Positions 19,467 through 27,750 of a DNA stretch of 64,000 nucleotides are shown piece by piece. The position numbers and the translations under genes were made by a program. This stretch comes from Azotobacter vinelandii CA (GTDB lineage Bacteria > Pseudomonadota > Gammaproteobacteria > Pseudomonadales > Pseudomonadaceae). Position 1 is the stretch's first letter, and each line of letters opens with the position of its first letter. A model generated the notes under the pieces. The model ran no database searches. It had not been told where the DNA came from and saw only the letters and a program-made list of their open reading frames with translations. The stretch lies in NCBI RefSeq assembly GCF_000380335.1, contig NC_021149.1, positions 3,152,501-3,216,500 on the forward strand, in the 5' to 3' direction.

Positions 19467-20767
19467 TGGAGCGCAGGCTGCTGGCCTGGATCGACCGCCA
19501 GCCGGTCGGCACCCTACGCGACCGCGACGGCGTCTGGTCCTTCCAGTACGCGCCAGCATGGCTGGAAGCAGCCGACAACTTCGCCCTGTGCCCCGGCCTG
19601 CCCCTGCAAGCCGGAGAACACCGGGATGGCGGTTCGCGACGGCCGGTGCAGTGGTACTTCGACAACCTGCTGCCCGAGGAAGGCCAACGGTTGCTGCTGG
19701 CCGGCACCGCCAGAGTGGATGGCAGCGATGCGTTCGGCCTGCTCGGCCACTACGGCGCCGAATCCGCCGGCTCGCTGACCCTGCTCCCAGCGGACGGCGA
19801 ACAACGGGAAGGCGGCCTGCGGCCGCTGAGCAATGCCGACCTGAGCGCGCGCATCGCCGCCATGCCGGGCGTCCCGCTGGTCGAGGGCGCGCCCAAACGC
19901 ATGTCGCTGGCCGGTGCCCAGCACAAGCTGGCGGTGGTGCTGCAGGATGGCGAACTGTTCGAGCCGTCCGGGCGGATGCCTTCGACGCATATCCTCAAGC
20001 CCGACCATCCGCACGACTCCTACGCGCACTCGGTCGTCAACGAATGGTTCACGATGGCGCTGGCCCGGCGCCTCGGTCTCGCGGTGCCGCGTGTGGAGCG
20101 CCGCTACGTGCCCCAGCCGGTGTACCTGATCGAGCGTTTCGACCGCCAGCAGGAAACCGGGGGCTGGCGCCGCCTACACAGCATCGACGCCTGCCAGATG
20201 CTGGGCTTGAGCGCAGCCTACAAATATCTCGAAGGTAGCGTGGCCCGGCTGACCGAACTGGCCGGCGCCTGCCGCAGCCCCGCAGTGGCACGCACGGCGC
20301 TGTTCCAGTGGCTGGTGTTCAACCTGCTGGTCGGCAACACCGATGCGCACCTGAAGAACCTCGGCTTCCTGGTGTCCCATGGCGGCATCCGACCGGCGCC
20401 TTTCTACGACCTGATCTGCACCGCCGTGTACGACACGTCGGCTTTCGACAATGGCCGCTGGCCGGCCGCCACGACCCTGGCCTGGCCGCTGGAAGGCCGC
20501 GCGCGTATCGCCGAGGTCGACCGCCGCTGCCTGCTGGAGGCAGGCGAGACCATGCGGATCAAGCCGGCCACGGCCACGCGCCTGATGGATCGCCTGAGGA
20601 GCAGGATCGCCGACGAGGCACGGGCGCTCCATGCGCAGGTCGAGCGGGAAAATGCCGCGCTGATCGCCCGTCGCCCGGAACTGGCGGCGACTTTCGCTGG
20701 CGAGATGCGTTGCCTGCGGGCGATCATCCATGTGGTGATCGCGGAACAGGTGGCGCGCCTGGGCTGA
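19466..20767 (+). CDS. hipA: HipA toxin, Ser/Thr kinase
   Basis: A 433-residue kinase, close to the 440 of E. coli HipA, which phosphorylates glutamyl-tRNA synthetase and induces persistence. The landmarks are SLAGAQHKLAV (Gly-rich loop), HILKPDH (ATP-binding Lys), GNTDAHLKN (catalytic Asp, about residue 292) and PFYDLI (metal Asp). All catalytic residues look intact, so the toxin is probably active. It lies within the cargo inserted between the two dmp blocks. Confidence 0.93.
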   Translation: MERRLLAWIDRQPVGTLRDRDGVWSFQYAPAWLEAADNFALCPGLPLQAGEHRDGGSRRPVQWYFDNLLPEEGQRLLLAGTARVDGSDAFGLLGHYGAESAGSLTLLPADGEQREGGLRPLSNADLSARIAAMPGVPLVEGAPKRMSLAGAQHKLAVVLQDGELFEPSGRMPSTHILKPDHPHDSYAHSVVNEWFTMALARRLGLAVPRVERRYVPQPVYLIERFDRQQETGGWRRLHSIDACQMLGLSAAYKYLEGSVARLTELAGACRSPAVARTALFQWLVFNLLVGNTDAHLKNLGFLVSHGGIRPAPFYDLICTAVYDTSAFDNGRWPAATTLAWPLEGRARIAEVDRRCLLEAGETMRIKPATATRLMDRLRSRIADEARALHAQVERENAALIARRPELAATFAGEMRCLRAIIHVVIAEQVARLG

Positions 20768-20873
20768 CGCCAAGCCGTTCGGCCACGCGGCAGCGGCAGC
20801 AGCGGCTGCCATTCCGGCCCGGATATGCCGGCCAGGAGCCACGCCGCCGACACGCGACGAACGAGGAAACTCC

Positions 20874-21254
20874 ATGAAATCCCTACCGCCCGCCCTCGCC
20901 CTGCTGGCCATCGCCACCCTGGCGCAGGCCCAGGAGCCCACCTACAACCCCGCCTACGCCGCCTGCATGGACAAGGCCGGCGGCGTCACCGCCGGGATGA
21001 TCGACTGCATCGGCACCGAACTGGCCACCCAGGACCGCCGCCTCAACGCGGCCTACCGGACGCTCGGGCAGAACCTGACGCCCGAACGCCGCCAGCGGCT
21101 GCAACGGACCCAGCGCCTGTGGCTGCAATACCGCGACGCCAACTGTGACTTCTACGCCGACCCGGACGGCGGCAGCCTGGCCAGGGTCGCCGCCAACGAA
21201 TGCGTGCTGCGGGAAACCACCGAACGGGCCGCGGAGCTGGAGCGGTTGCGGTAG
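20874..21254 (+). CDS. Exported LprI/DUF1311-like protein
   Basis: A 126-residue protein with a signal peptide (residues 1-20, ALAQAQ). It has the four-cysteine, helical DUF1311 pattern: AACMDKAGG, DCIGTELA, LWLQYRDANCDFYA and ANECVLRETTERA. In M. tuberculosis LprI, the domain inhibits lysozyme; whether this one does is unknown. It stands alone, 106 bases after hipA. Confidence 0.8.
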   Translation: MKSLPPALALLAIATLAQAQEPTYNPAYAACMDKAGGVTAGMIDCIGTELATQDRRLNAAYRTLGQNLTPERRQRLQRTQRLWLQYRDANCDFYADPDGGSLARVAANECVLRETTERAAELERLR

Positions 21255-21332
21255 AGAAATGGCCTCCGGACAATCCGGGTAGCGCCCGCGCCCGACGGGA
21301 CGCGCCTTTCCCGAGCGCGCCGGAGTCACACC

Positions 21333-21665
21333 ATGAACACCATGACCTGCAAGGGCTACGCCGCCCGCATCGAGTACAGCGACGAAGACGGCCTGTTCGT
21401 CGGCCATATCGCCGGTATCCGCGATGTGGTCGGCTTTCACGGCGAGACCGTCAAGGAACTGCGCAGCGCCTTCGCCGAGGCGCTGGACGACTACCTGGAA
21501 ACCTGTGCCCGGCTGAACCGCCCGGCGCAAAAGCCCTACTCCGGCAAGCTCAGCCTGCGCCTCACCCCGGAACTGCACGCCAGCGTGGCGGTCAAGGCCC
21601 AACTGGCCAACCAGAGCATCAACCAGTGGGTGTCCGAGGTGTTGAGTCGGGAAGCACATGCCTGA
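21333..21665 (+). CDS. HicB-family antitoxin-like protein (no hicA partner)
   Basis: A 110-residue protein with a HicB-type partial RNase-H fold (residues 8-55: YAARIEYSDEDGLFVGHIAG, FAEALDDYLETC). A C-terminal ribbon-helix-helix-like segment follows (SLRLTPELHASVAVKAQLANQ region). HicB proteins of this form bind DNA and neutralise HicA mRNase. No HicA-like frame exists in the 78 bases before or the 129 bases after it, so it is an orphan. Confidence 0.82.
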   Translation: MNTMTCKGYAARIEYSDEDGLFVGHIAGIRDVVGFHGETVKELRSAFAEALDDYLETCARLNRPAQKPYSGKLSLRLTPELHASVAVKAQLANQSINQWVSEVLSREAHA

Positions 21666-21794
21666 GCAAAGGCTCGCCATGACCAGGCAACGCGATAAAG
21701 GCCCGAGCGGCCGAACGCCTTCGAGCGCGGGGAAAAGGCCCTCGATCAGTGTTTCCGCAACCCGCGGGCCACTATTCGGCGATCGAAACGCGAT

Positions 21795-22217
21795 TCAGAC
21801 ACGACGACCCTGCGCATCCACCACCGGCTCGCCATCTTCCTTGTCGAAAGCGCCGCGCTGTAGCCGGGGCAAGATGTCCAGCACGGTTTCCGAAGGCCGG
21901 CACAAGCGCGTACCCAGCGGCGTGACGACTATGGGCCGCTCGATGAGGATGGGATGCTGGAGCATGAAGTCGACCAGTTGCCCGTCGCTCCATTTCGAAT
22001 CGTCCAGGCCCAGCTCCGCATAGGGCGTGCCCTTTTCGCGCAGCAGGGCGCGCGGCGAAATCCCCATCGCCCGGATCAGCGCAACCAGCGTTTCGCGGTC
22101 GGGCGGCGTTTTCAGGTACTCGATGATCGTCGGTTCCTCGCCGCTGTTGCGGATCAGGCCGAGCACGTTGCGCGAGGTGCCGCAGTCGGGGTTGTGGTAG
22201 ATCGTGATGGTGCTCAT
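21795..22217 (-). CDS. arsC: Glutaredoxin-coupled arsenate reductase ArsC
   Basis: A 140-residue ArsC of the E. coli R773 type. The catalytic Cys is in NPDCGTSRNVL (residue 12), and the anion-binding Arg pattern continues in RPIVVTPLGTRLCRP. It reduces arsenate to arsenite using glutathione and glutaredoxin. It is the last gene of the arsR-arsC-acr3-arsC operon, so the operon encodes both ArsC families. Confidence 0.93.
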   Translation of the reverse strand: MSTITIYHNPDCGTSRNVLGLIRNSGEEPTIIEYLKTPPDRETLVALIRAMGISPRALLREKGTPYAELGLDDSKWSDGQLVDFMLQHPILIERPIVVTPLGTRLCRPSETVLDILPRLQRGAFDKEDGEPVVDAQGRRV

Positions 22218-22232
22218 GGGGCGATCCTGGGG

Positions 22233-23306
22233 TTATGGAGTGGTTGCGCGGCACTCGTACCAGCCGCGCGAGCGGTTGACCAGGCGTACGACCAGCAGCA
22301 TCACCGGCACCTCGATCAGCACGCCGACCACGGTGGCCAGCGCCGCGCCGGAATGGAAGCCGAACAGGCCGATGGCCGCAGCCACGGCCAGTTCGAAGAA
22401 GTTGCTCGCACCGATCAGCGCCGAAGGGCAGGCGATGTCGTGCCGCTCACCCACCTGGCGGTTGAGCCAGTAGGCCAGCCCGGCATTGAAGAACACCTGG
22501 ATCAGGATGGGCACGGCCAGCATGGCAATCACCAGCGGCTGTCGCAGGATGGCCTGGCCCTGGAAGGCGAACAGCAGCACCAGCGTCAGCAGCAGCGCGG
22601 CGATGGACAACGGGCCGATGCGCGCCAACGCGGCGTCGAATGCGGTCGGGCCCCGGCGCAGCAACGCGCGGCGCCAGAGCTGCGCGATGACCACGGGGAT
22701 GACGATGTAGAGCAGCACCGAGATCAGCAGAGTGGCCCACGGCACGCTGATCGACGACAGGCCCAGCAGCAGGCCGACGATCGGCGCGAAGGCGAACACC
22801 ATGATGGTGTCGTTCAGGGCCACCTGCGACAGCGTGAAGAGCGGATCGCCGCCGGTCAGCCGGCTCCAGACGAACACCATTGCCGTGCAGGGCGCAGCGG
22901 CCAGCAGGATCAGGCCGGCCACATAGCTGTCGAGCTGGTCGGTCGGCAGCCAGGCGACGAAAACATGGCGAACGAACAACCAGGCCAGCAGTGCCATCGA
23001 GAACGGCTTGACCGCCCAGTTGACGAACAGCGTCACGCCGATGCCGCGCCAGTGCTGGCGCACCTGCCCCAGTGCGCCGAAATCCACCTTCAGCAGCATC
23101 GGGATCACCATGATCCAGATCAGCAGGCCGACCGGCAGGTTGACCTGTGCGACTTCCATGCGGCCGATAGCCTGGAAGAGGCCCGGCGCGAACCGGCCCA
23201 GACCGATGCCAGCGACGATGCACAGCAATACCCAGACGGTCAGGTAGCGTTCGAAGATGCTCATGGAAGGTAGAGGCGTGGCACTGGCTTCGTTCTGCAT
23301 GGACAT
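22233..23306 (-). CDS. acr3: Arsenite efflux permease Acr3
   Basis: A 357-residue, ten-helix membrane protein of the ACR3 (BASS-related) family, not ArsB. The conserved segment AAAPCTAMVFVWSRLTGG contains the catalytic Cys near residue 138, and PSALIGASNFFELAVA is a second family motif. It exports arsenite using the proton-motive force. A second in-frame ATG 14 codons later (MSIFERYLTVW) is an alternative start. Confidence 0.93.
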   Translation of the reverse strand: MSMQNEASATPLPSMSIFERYLTVWVLLCIVAGIGLGRFAPGLFQAIGRMEVAQVNLPVGLLIWIMVIPMLLKVDFGALGQVRQHWRGIGVTLFVNWAVKPFSMALLAWLFVRHVFVAWLPTDQLDSYVAGLILLAAAPCTAMVFVWSRLTGGDPLFTLSQVALNDTIMVFAFAPIVGLLLGLSSISVPWATLLISVLLYIVIPVVIAQLWRRALLRRGPTAFDAALARIGPLSIAALLLTLVLLFAFQGQAILRQPLVIAMLAVPILIQVFFNAGLAYWLNRQVGERHDIACPSALIGASNFFELAVAAAIGLFGFHSGAALATVVGVLIEVPVMLLVVRLVNRSRGWYECRATTP

Positions 23307-23318
23307 CGAGCGACCTCC

Positions 23319-23813
23319 TCACTGCTGGCCGATGCTACGCAGCTCGCGCTGCAACGACAGGGCATCGAGCCGCTCGAGCGGCAGCGACAGGAACAGTTCG
23401 ATGCGCCGGCGCAGCGCGATGGCCGCATCGTGGAATGCCTTGCGTCGCTGTTCCTCGGTGCCCTCGACGGCGGCCGGATCGGGCACGCCCCAGTGGGCCG
23501 ATACCGGCTTGCCCGGCCAAATCGGGCAGACTTCGCCGGCGGCGTTGTCGCAGACGCTGAAGATGAAATCGAACACCGGCGCGTCGGGCCTTGTGAACTC
23601 ATCCCAGCTCTTGCTGCGGTAGCCGGTGGTCGGCAGGTGCAGCCGTTCCAGCGTGGCGAGCGCCAGCGGGTGTACTTCGCCCTTTGGGTGGCTGCCGGCC
23701 GACCAGGCGCGAAAGCGGCCTTTGCCCAACCCGTTGAAGATGCCTTCGGCGAGGATGGAACGGGCCGAATTGCCCGTGCAGATGAACAGTGCGTTGTAGG
23801 TGGTGTCGGCCAT
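23319..23813 (-). CDS. arsC: Arsenate reductase, low-molecular-weight phosphatase fold
   Basis: A 164-residue ArsC of the LMW-PTP family. The P-loop CTGNSARS (C-x5-R, residues about 12-19) and a following SVCDNAAGEVCPIWPG segment with two further cysteines are visible, which form the disulfide relay. It reduces arsenate using thioredoxin or mycothiol-like thiols. It lies between arsR and acr3. Confidence 0.92.
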   Translation of the reverse strand: MADTTYNALFICTGNSARSILAEGIFNGLGKGRFRAWSAGSHPKGEVHPLALATLERLHLPTTGYRSKSWDEFTRPDAPVFDFIFSVCDNAAGEVCPIWPGKPVSAHWGVPDPAAVEGTEEQRRKAFHDAAIALRRRIELFLSLPLERLDALSLQRELRSIGQQ

Positions 23814-23817
23814 GGCG

Positions 23818-24159
23818 TCAGCAGTCGCAGTAAGGGGAAGCGGAAACCTCGCAGACGCCGCCTTCGCAGCAATGCTCGGTCAGGTAACCGATCAGGCCGT
23901 TCATGTGGCCGTACTCGGCGCGGTAGATCAGATTGCGGCCTTGCTGTTCGACCGTGACAAGGCCGGCATGGGCCAGCTCCTTCAGATGGAAGGACAGGGT
24001 GTTGCGGGCCACGCCGAGCCGGTCGGCCAGGACGCTGGGCGTCAGTCCTTCCGGGCCGGCGACGACCAGGGCGCGGAATACACGCAGCCGCTGGGTGTGG
24101 GCCAGGGCGCTCAGGGCGGAAACAGCTTGATCTTCGTTCATGGTTCGAAGATACAACAT
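23818..24159 (-). CDS. arsR: Arsenic-responsive repressor ArsR
   Basis: A 113-residue winged-helix repressor with the recognition segment GVARNTLSFHLKELAHAGLV (about residues 48-67). It lacks the ELCVCDL metal site of plasmid ArsR in helix 3. Instead it has a C-terminal cysteine cluster, HCCEGGVC, resembling the Acidithiobacillus-type arsenite site. It heads the ars operon and likely represses it; a promoter must lie in 24160-24238. Confidence 0.9.
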   Translation of the reverse strand: MLYLRTMNEDQAVSALSALAHTQRLRVFRALVVAGPEGLTPSVLADRLGVARNTLSFHLKELAHAGLVTVEQQGRNLIYRAEYGHMNGLIGYLTEHCCEGGVCEVSASPYCDC

Positions 24160-24238
24160 TCATTGAATCATTGAAAAGGGAAATGCTCTCTCGGTGGCAT
24201 GGCGTCCCGGCGTTTCACCGTCGGATTCGCGGGCTTCG

Positions 24239-24268
24239 AAAAAACACGGGCCGCCCACCGGCGGCCCG
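24239..24268 (-). terminator. Rho-independent terminator after dmpP
   Basis: Perfect arms CGGGCCGC and GCGGCCCG (24247-24254, 24261-24268) with a 6-base loop are followed on the minus strand by TGTTTTTTC. It sits 20 bases after the dmpP stop and closes the upper dmp operon. Confidence 0.9.
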
Positions 24269-24287
24269 CGCGATCGTGAACAAGCTC

Positions 24288-25349
24288 TCAGATCGCCTTG
24301 AACAACGGACTCCTCACCTGCTGGGCATCGGCCGCCGAGATGAATTTCTCGGTGTAGATGTCACGCTCGAACAGGCGGCCCTGCATCAGGGTGTCGATGC
24401 AGGAGTCGATCATCAGCGGCGGGCCGCACAGGTAGGCCTTGTGGCCGCGGAAGTCGTTGCCGAAGCATTCCCTGGCCGCCTCGTGGACGAAGCCGCGGAA
24501 ACCCCGCCAGTCGCTGCCTTCCGGCTCGTGGGAGAGCGCCGGGACGTAGCGGAAGTTGGCGTGCCGTTGCTCCAGGGCGAGGAATTCGTCGTGGTAGTAG
24601 AGTTCCTCGCGGTTGCGCTGGCCGTAGACCAGGGTGATCGGTTTGGCGAAACCTTCGGCCAGCAGGTCGAGGATCATCGCGCGCGGGCTGGACAGCCCGG
24701 AGCCGCCGGCCATGAAGATTACCGGCAGGTCGGCGGACTTTTTCACGAAGAAGCGTCCGTAGGGACCGCTGACGCTCAGGCGGTCGCCGACCGCGAGCCG
24801 TTCGTGGACGTAGCCGGTGCCGCGTCCGCCGGGGACGATGCGGATGTTCAGCTCGATCTCGCCGCCCGCCTGCGGCGCGCTGGCGATGGAGAAGGCGCGG
24901 CTGCCGATGCCCTCGGGCAATGCCAGGTTGACGTACTGGCCGGCTTGGAAGCACATGCCCTCGGGGGCGTCGAGCCTCAGCCAGACGGCCTTGATGGTCG
25001 GCGTCAGGCGCTCGATGCGGCTGACGCTGGCGGGATAGTCGCGCACCGGCAGGTTCTCGGCGTCCGGGTCCTCCTCGATCTCGGCCTCGATGACGACATC
25101 GCCCTGTGCGCTGGCGCAGCAGGCCAGGCACTTGCCCTCCTCGCGTTCGAAGTCCATCAGGGCGAAGCTGGAAGCCTCGCCGTGCTCGACCTCGCCGTCC
25201 AGCACCTGCACCTTGCAGGTGGCGCACAGGCCATGGCCGCAGGCGTGCGGCAGGTAGATGCCGGCGCGCAGCGCAGCGTCGAGGATGCTCTGGCCCTCCG
25301 CGATATCGACGGTCTGGCCGAGCGGTTCGATGGTCAGTTGGTAGCTCAT
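24288..25349 (-). CDS. dmpP: Phenol hydroxylase reductase component P5 (DmpP)
   Basis: A 353-residue reductase that passes electrons from NADH to the DmpLNO oxygenase. A ferredoxin domain with CGHGLCATCKVQV and a distal Cys in KCLACC (residues 37-80) comes first. The FAD domain (RAFSIAS, about residue 158) and the NAD domain (FMAGGSGLSSP) follow. The order of domains and length match DmpP/PoxF. It follows dmpO by 12 bases. Confidence 0.96.
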   Translation of the reverse strand: MSYQLTIEPLGQTVDIAEGQSILDAALRAGIYLPHACGHGLCATCKVQVLDGEVEHGEASSFALMDFEREEGKCLACCASAQGDVVIEAEIEEDPDAENLPVRDYPASVSRIERLTPTIKAVWLRLDAPEGMCFQAGQYVNLALPEGIGSRAFSIASAPQAGGEIELNIRIVPGGRGTGYVHERLAVGDRLSVSGPYGRFFVKKSADLPVIFMAGGSGLSSPRAMILDLLAEGFAKPITLVYGQRNREELYYHDEFLALEQRHANFRYVPALSHEPEGSDWRGFRGFVHEAARECFGNDFRGHKAYLCGPPLMIDSCIDTLMQGRLFERDIYTEKFISAADAQQVRSPLFKAI

Positions 25350-25361
25350 GCCCTGTCCTCC

Positions 25362-25718
25362 CTAGTGCACTCGGTACAGGCTGTCGAGGCCGGGGGTACG
25401 CAGGCGCAACTGGTCCTTGTGGCCAATGCCGTTGTCGGCCAGGCTGCGCCCGAAGTCCGGGGTCCAGGGGCGGTTGTCCTTGAGCCATTCGACCTGGCGC
25501 CAGTCGATGGCGGCGGCGTCGGGATCGGCCTGCAGCAGCGGCAACAGCGCCTTCTGGACCAGATCGCCAAAGGGAGTCTGCGGCGACAGGCAGAGCAGGA
25601 AGGGCGCGGCGAACAGCAGGTGATGGTCCCAACTGACGTAGACCAGTTGCTTGCCGTGGAAATTCTCGACGCGGTCGCGGGGTACGCCGAGGTAAGTCTT
25701 GCGTGCGGTTACGGGCAT
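25362..25718 (-). CDS. dmpO: Phenol hydroxylase component P4 (DmpO)
   Basis: A 118-residue small oxygenase subunit of the alpha2-beta2-gamma2 hydroxylase complex. Recognisable segments are TARKTYLGVPRDRVENFHG and VYVSWDHHLLFAAPFL. It has no catalytic metal site. It is separated from dmpN by a 225-base gap that holds a dispersed hairpin repeat, unusual inside this otherwise tight operon. Confidence 0.94.
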   Translation of the reverse strand: MPVTARKTYLGVPRDRVENFHGKQLVYVSWDHHLLFAAPFLLCLSPQTPFGDLVQKALLPLLQADPDAAAIDWRQVEWLKDNRPWTPDFGRSLADNGIGHKDQLRLRTPGLDSLYRVH

Positions 25719-25831
25719 GTTCGTGCTCCTTCTTGTTGTGTTGCGCGTGGCAGCGATGGGCGCCTGCGGGAGCGGGCCCGTTCGCGACGCCGGCGAATCG
25801 TCCGGTCGCGGATGAATCCGCTCCCGCGGCC

Positions 25832-25908
25832 GTAGGGTGGATGGCCGAAGCCATCCGCCGTGGCGGGCAGCGGGTGGTGGAAAACGCTACGCGGTTTTCC
25901 ACCCTACC
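25832..25908. repeat. Dispersed intergenic hairpin repeat (copy B)
   Basis: Two hairpins, GGTGGATGGC-CGAA-GCCATCCGCC and GTGGAAAACGC paired with GCGGTTTTCCAC, flanked by GTAGGGTGG and CCACCCTAC. It lies inside the dmp operon, between dmpN and dmpO, and is closely related to copy A at 13287. Confidence 0.88.
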
Positions 25909-25943
25909 GACTGACTACGCGACGCCCCACTGCTGCCCGGCAC

Positions 25944-27461
25944 TTACTGGTTGGAGGTGGCCATGGCGCGCCAGGCTTCGAAGTTCCGGCGGTCCAGGGA
26001 GTCGGCGTAGTCGCCGTTGTCCTCGCCGTCGCGCAGGAACACCCAGTCCATCCAGGCCGTCAGGTCGCCCTGCAGGTCCTGGAACAACTGCGGCATCGGC
26101 AGCCAGGCCTGTACGTATTTCTCCGGCTCGTTCTCGAACAGCGCCTGGCAGTGGTCGGAGCAGAAGTGGTACTTCTCGCCCTGGTGAACCCGCTCGCGGT
26201 GGCAGCTCAGGGTCGGGTCGCCCGGCTCGGTGAACACCACCGGCAACTGGCAGCACTGGCACAGCTTGGCCAGGCCGTAGTTCTTGAACGGCGTGCCGGC
26301 GGCGGCGAGCTTCCTGATGTGCATCCAGCGCGGACGGTAGTAGCGGTCGAAGGTTTCCGGGTATTTCTTCGCCAGCCAGTCCATGTCCTCGTCGGAGGGA
26401 ATCCAGGCGTGGAAGGCGGTGCCGAAGCTCCACTGGTAGAGGCCCAGCATGAGCTGGTGGGACATGTGGTCCACGGCTTCCTCGGCGTCGTTCCAACCCT
26501 TGGGCGGGCGGATGCCGTAGCGCGCCAGGTCCTTGAACAGCGCGCCGCCGTTCTCCACGCCGTAGATGTTCCAGGCCTCGCGCCAGGACATCACGCGCTT
26601 GGGCAGCATGTAATCCATCATGGTGCTGACCAGCCCGAGCACGCGGAAGCCGCGCCAGAACCACTTGTCGATCCAGCGCTGGACGATCGGCAGGTTGTCC
26701 GGGTCCTGCTCGAGCATGAACTTGATGCACTCCAGGCCCAGGGTCATGTGCCGCGCCTCGTCGGACTGCGCCGAGAAGCCGAAGGTCACGGTGGCCATGT
26801 CGCCGTTGTAGGCGGCGCCGGACATGAAGGGCACGAACAGCAGGTTGGTCAGCACGTATTCGAAGCTGAAGCCGATGGCGATCATGAACTCGAACGGTCC
26901 GGCGCTCATGGCGTCGTCGAAGAACGAGCGGGCCACCGAGGTGTACCAGATGCGGTCGCGCTGCTCGGCGAAGGCGTGGAAGCCGTTGTAGAACCTGTTG
27001 TAGTTGGACAGCGCGTGGATCTGCGTCTGCGCGTGGCGGATCTCGTCGATCGCCTGCATCTGGCAGGCCACCTGGGTGCCGACGCCGGGGAACTCGCGGC
27101 CGACGCGGGCGAAGCCTTTGTGCGCGCAGAACTCGCCGGGGCTGATCGCCTGCAGGAAGATCTTCAGCGCCGACAGGTAGCGCGCGTCGGTGATGTGCAG
27201 GTGGCCGTTGTTCTGCGCGTGGGCGTCGATGATCGCGTAGAACTTGCGCTCCTTCTCGGCCTGGTATTTCCAGTAGGCATCCATGGTCAGGCGGAAGGGG
27301 TCTTCCCACTTGTCCCAGTCGTGGACCTTGATGCCCTCGTACTGCACGTAGGGAAAGATTTCTTCCCTGGTGCGATAGCTGGGCTCCCAGCCCAGATCGC
27401 GGGTGAACAGCCGGTATTTGTCCTTGAGGCTCAGCTTCCTGTTGGCGGATTTCATGTCCAT
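25944..27461 (-). CDS. dmpN: Phenol hydroxylase large oxygenase subunit P3 (DmpN)
   Basis: A 505-residue catalytic alpha subunit of the soluble di-iron multicomponent monooxygenases; it ortho-hydroxylates phenol to catechol. Di-iron ligands are in AIDEIRHAQ (EIRH, about residues 137-140) and QSDEARHMTL (EARH), with a further Glu in PGEFCAHKG. A C-terminal YHS-type segment (KYHFCSDHCQALFE) and a CQCC pair follow. Length matches DmpN (517) closely. Confidence 0.97.
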   Translation of the reverse strand: MDMKSANRKLSLKDKYRLFTRDLGWEPSYRTREEIFPYVQYEGIKVHDWDKWEDPFRLTMDAYWKYQAEKERKFYAIIDAHAQNNGHLHITDARYLSALKIFLQAISPGEFCAHKGFARVGREFPGVGTQVACQMQAIDEIRHAQTQIHALSNYNRFYNGFHAFAEQRDRIWYTSVARSFFDDAMSAGPFEFMIAIGFSFEYVLTNLLFVPFMSGAAYNGDMATVTFGFSAQSDEARHMTLGLECIKFMLEQDPDNLPIVQRWIDKWFWRGFRVLGLVSTMMDYMLPKRVMSWREAWNIYGVENGGALFKDLARYGIRPPKGWNDAEEAVDHMSHQLMLGLYQWSFGTAFHAWIPSDEDMDWLAKKYPETFDRYYRPRWMHIRKLAAAGTPFKNYGLAKLCQCCQLPVVFTEPGDPTLSCHRERVHQGEKYHFCSDHCQALFENEPEKYVQAWLPMPQLFQDLQGDLTAWMDWVFLRDGEDNGDYADSLDRRNFEAWRAMATSNQ

Positions 27462-27471
27462 GGCGGGGTCC

Positions 27472-27741
27472 TCAGTCGTTCCAGGTCAGGGTCAGGCTGT
27501 CGTCGTCTTCGTCGACGTTGCCGGAAAGCGTGATCAGGTTGATCTGCAGTTCCTGCAGGTCGTAGCGGCGACCGATCCGCTCCTCGATGCTCTCCTTGCG
27601 GATGACCAGGCGGTTGGGCGCGTCGATCTTGACCATCGCCGGCTCGCGATGGACCAGGGCGAGGGGATTGTCGGACGCGATCGCCTCGATGATCGGGCGG
27701 GTTTCTTCGTTGGCTTGCAGGGCGATGAATACGGTGGACAT
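27472..27741 (-). CDS. dmpM: Phenol hydroxylase regulatory component P2 (DmpM)
   Basis: An 89-residue cofactorless effector protein (MmoB/DmpM family) that binds the oxygenase and tunes turnover. The segment ANEETRPIIEAIASDNP and the tail NVDEDDDSLTLTWND are typical. It lies 10 bases from both neighbours. Confidence 0.95.
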   Translation of the reverse strand: MSTVFIALQANEETRPIIEAIASDNPLALVHREPAMVKIDAPNRLVIRKESIEERIGRRYDLQELQINLITLSGNVDEDDDSLTLTWND

Positions 27742-27750
27742 GGAAACCTC

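Noticed and set aside
20768-21794. A hicA gene next to hicB
   Set aside because: No short frame with a HicA-like dsRBD and conserved His was seen on either strand.
24171-25835. Long plus-strand open frame opposite dmpP and dmpO
   Set aside because: A GC-bias shadow of two clearly identified phenol hydroxylase genes; composition of the product is low-complexity.
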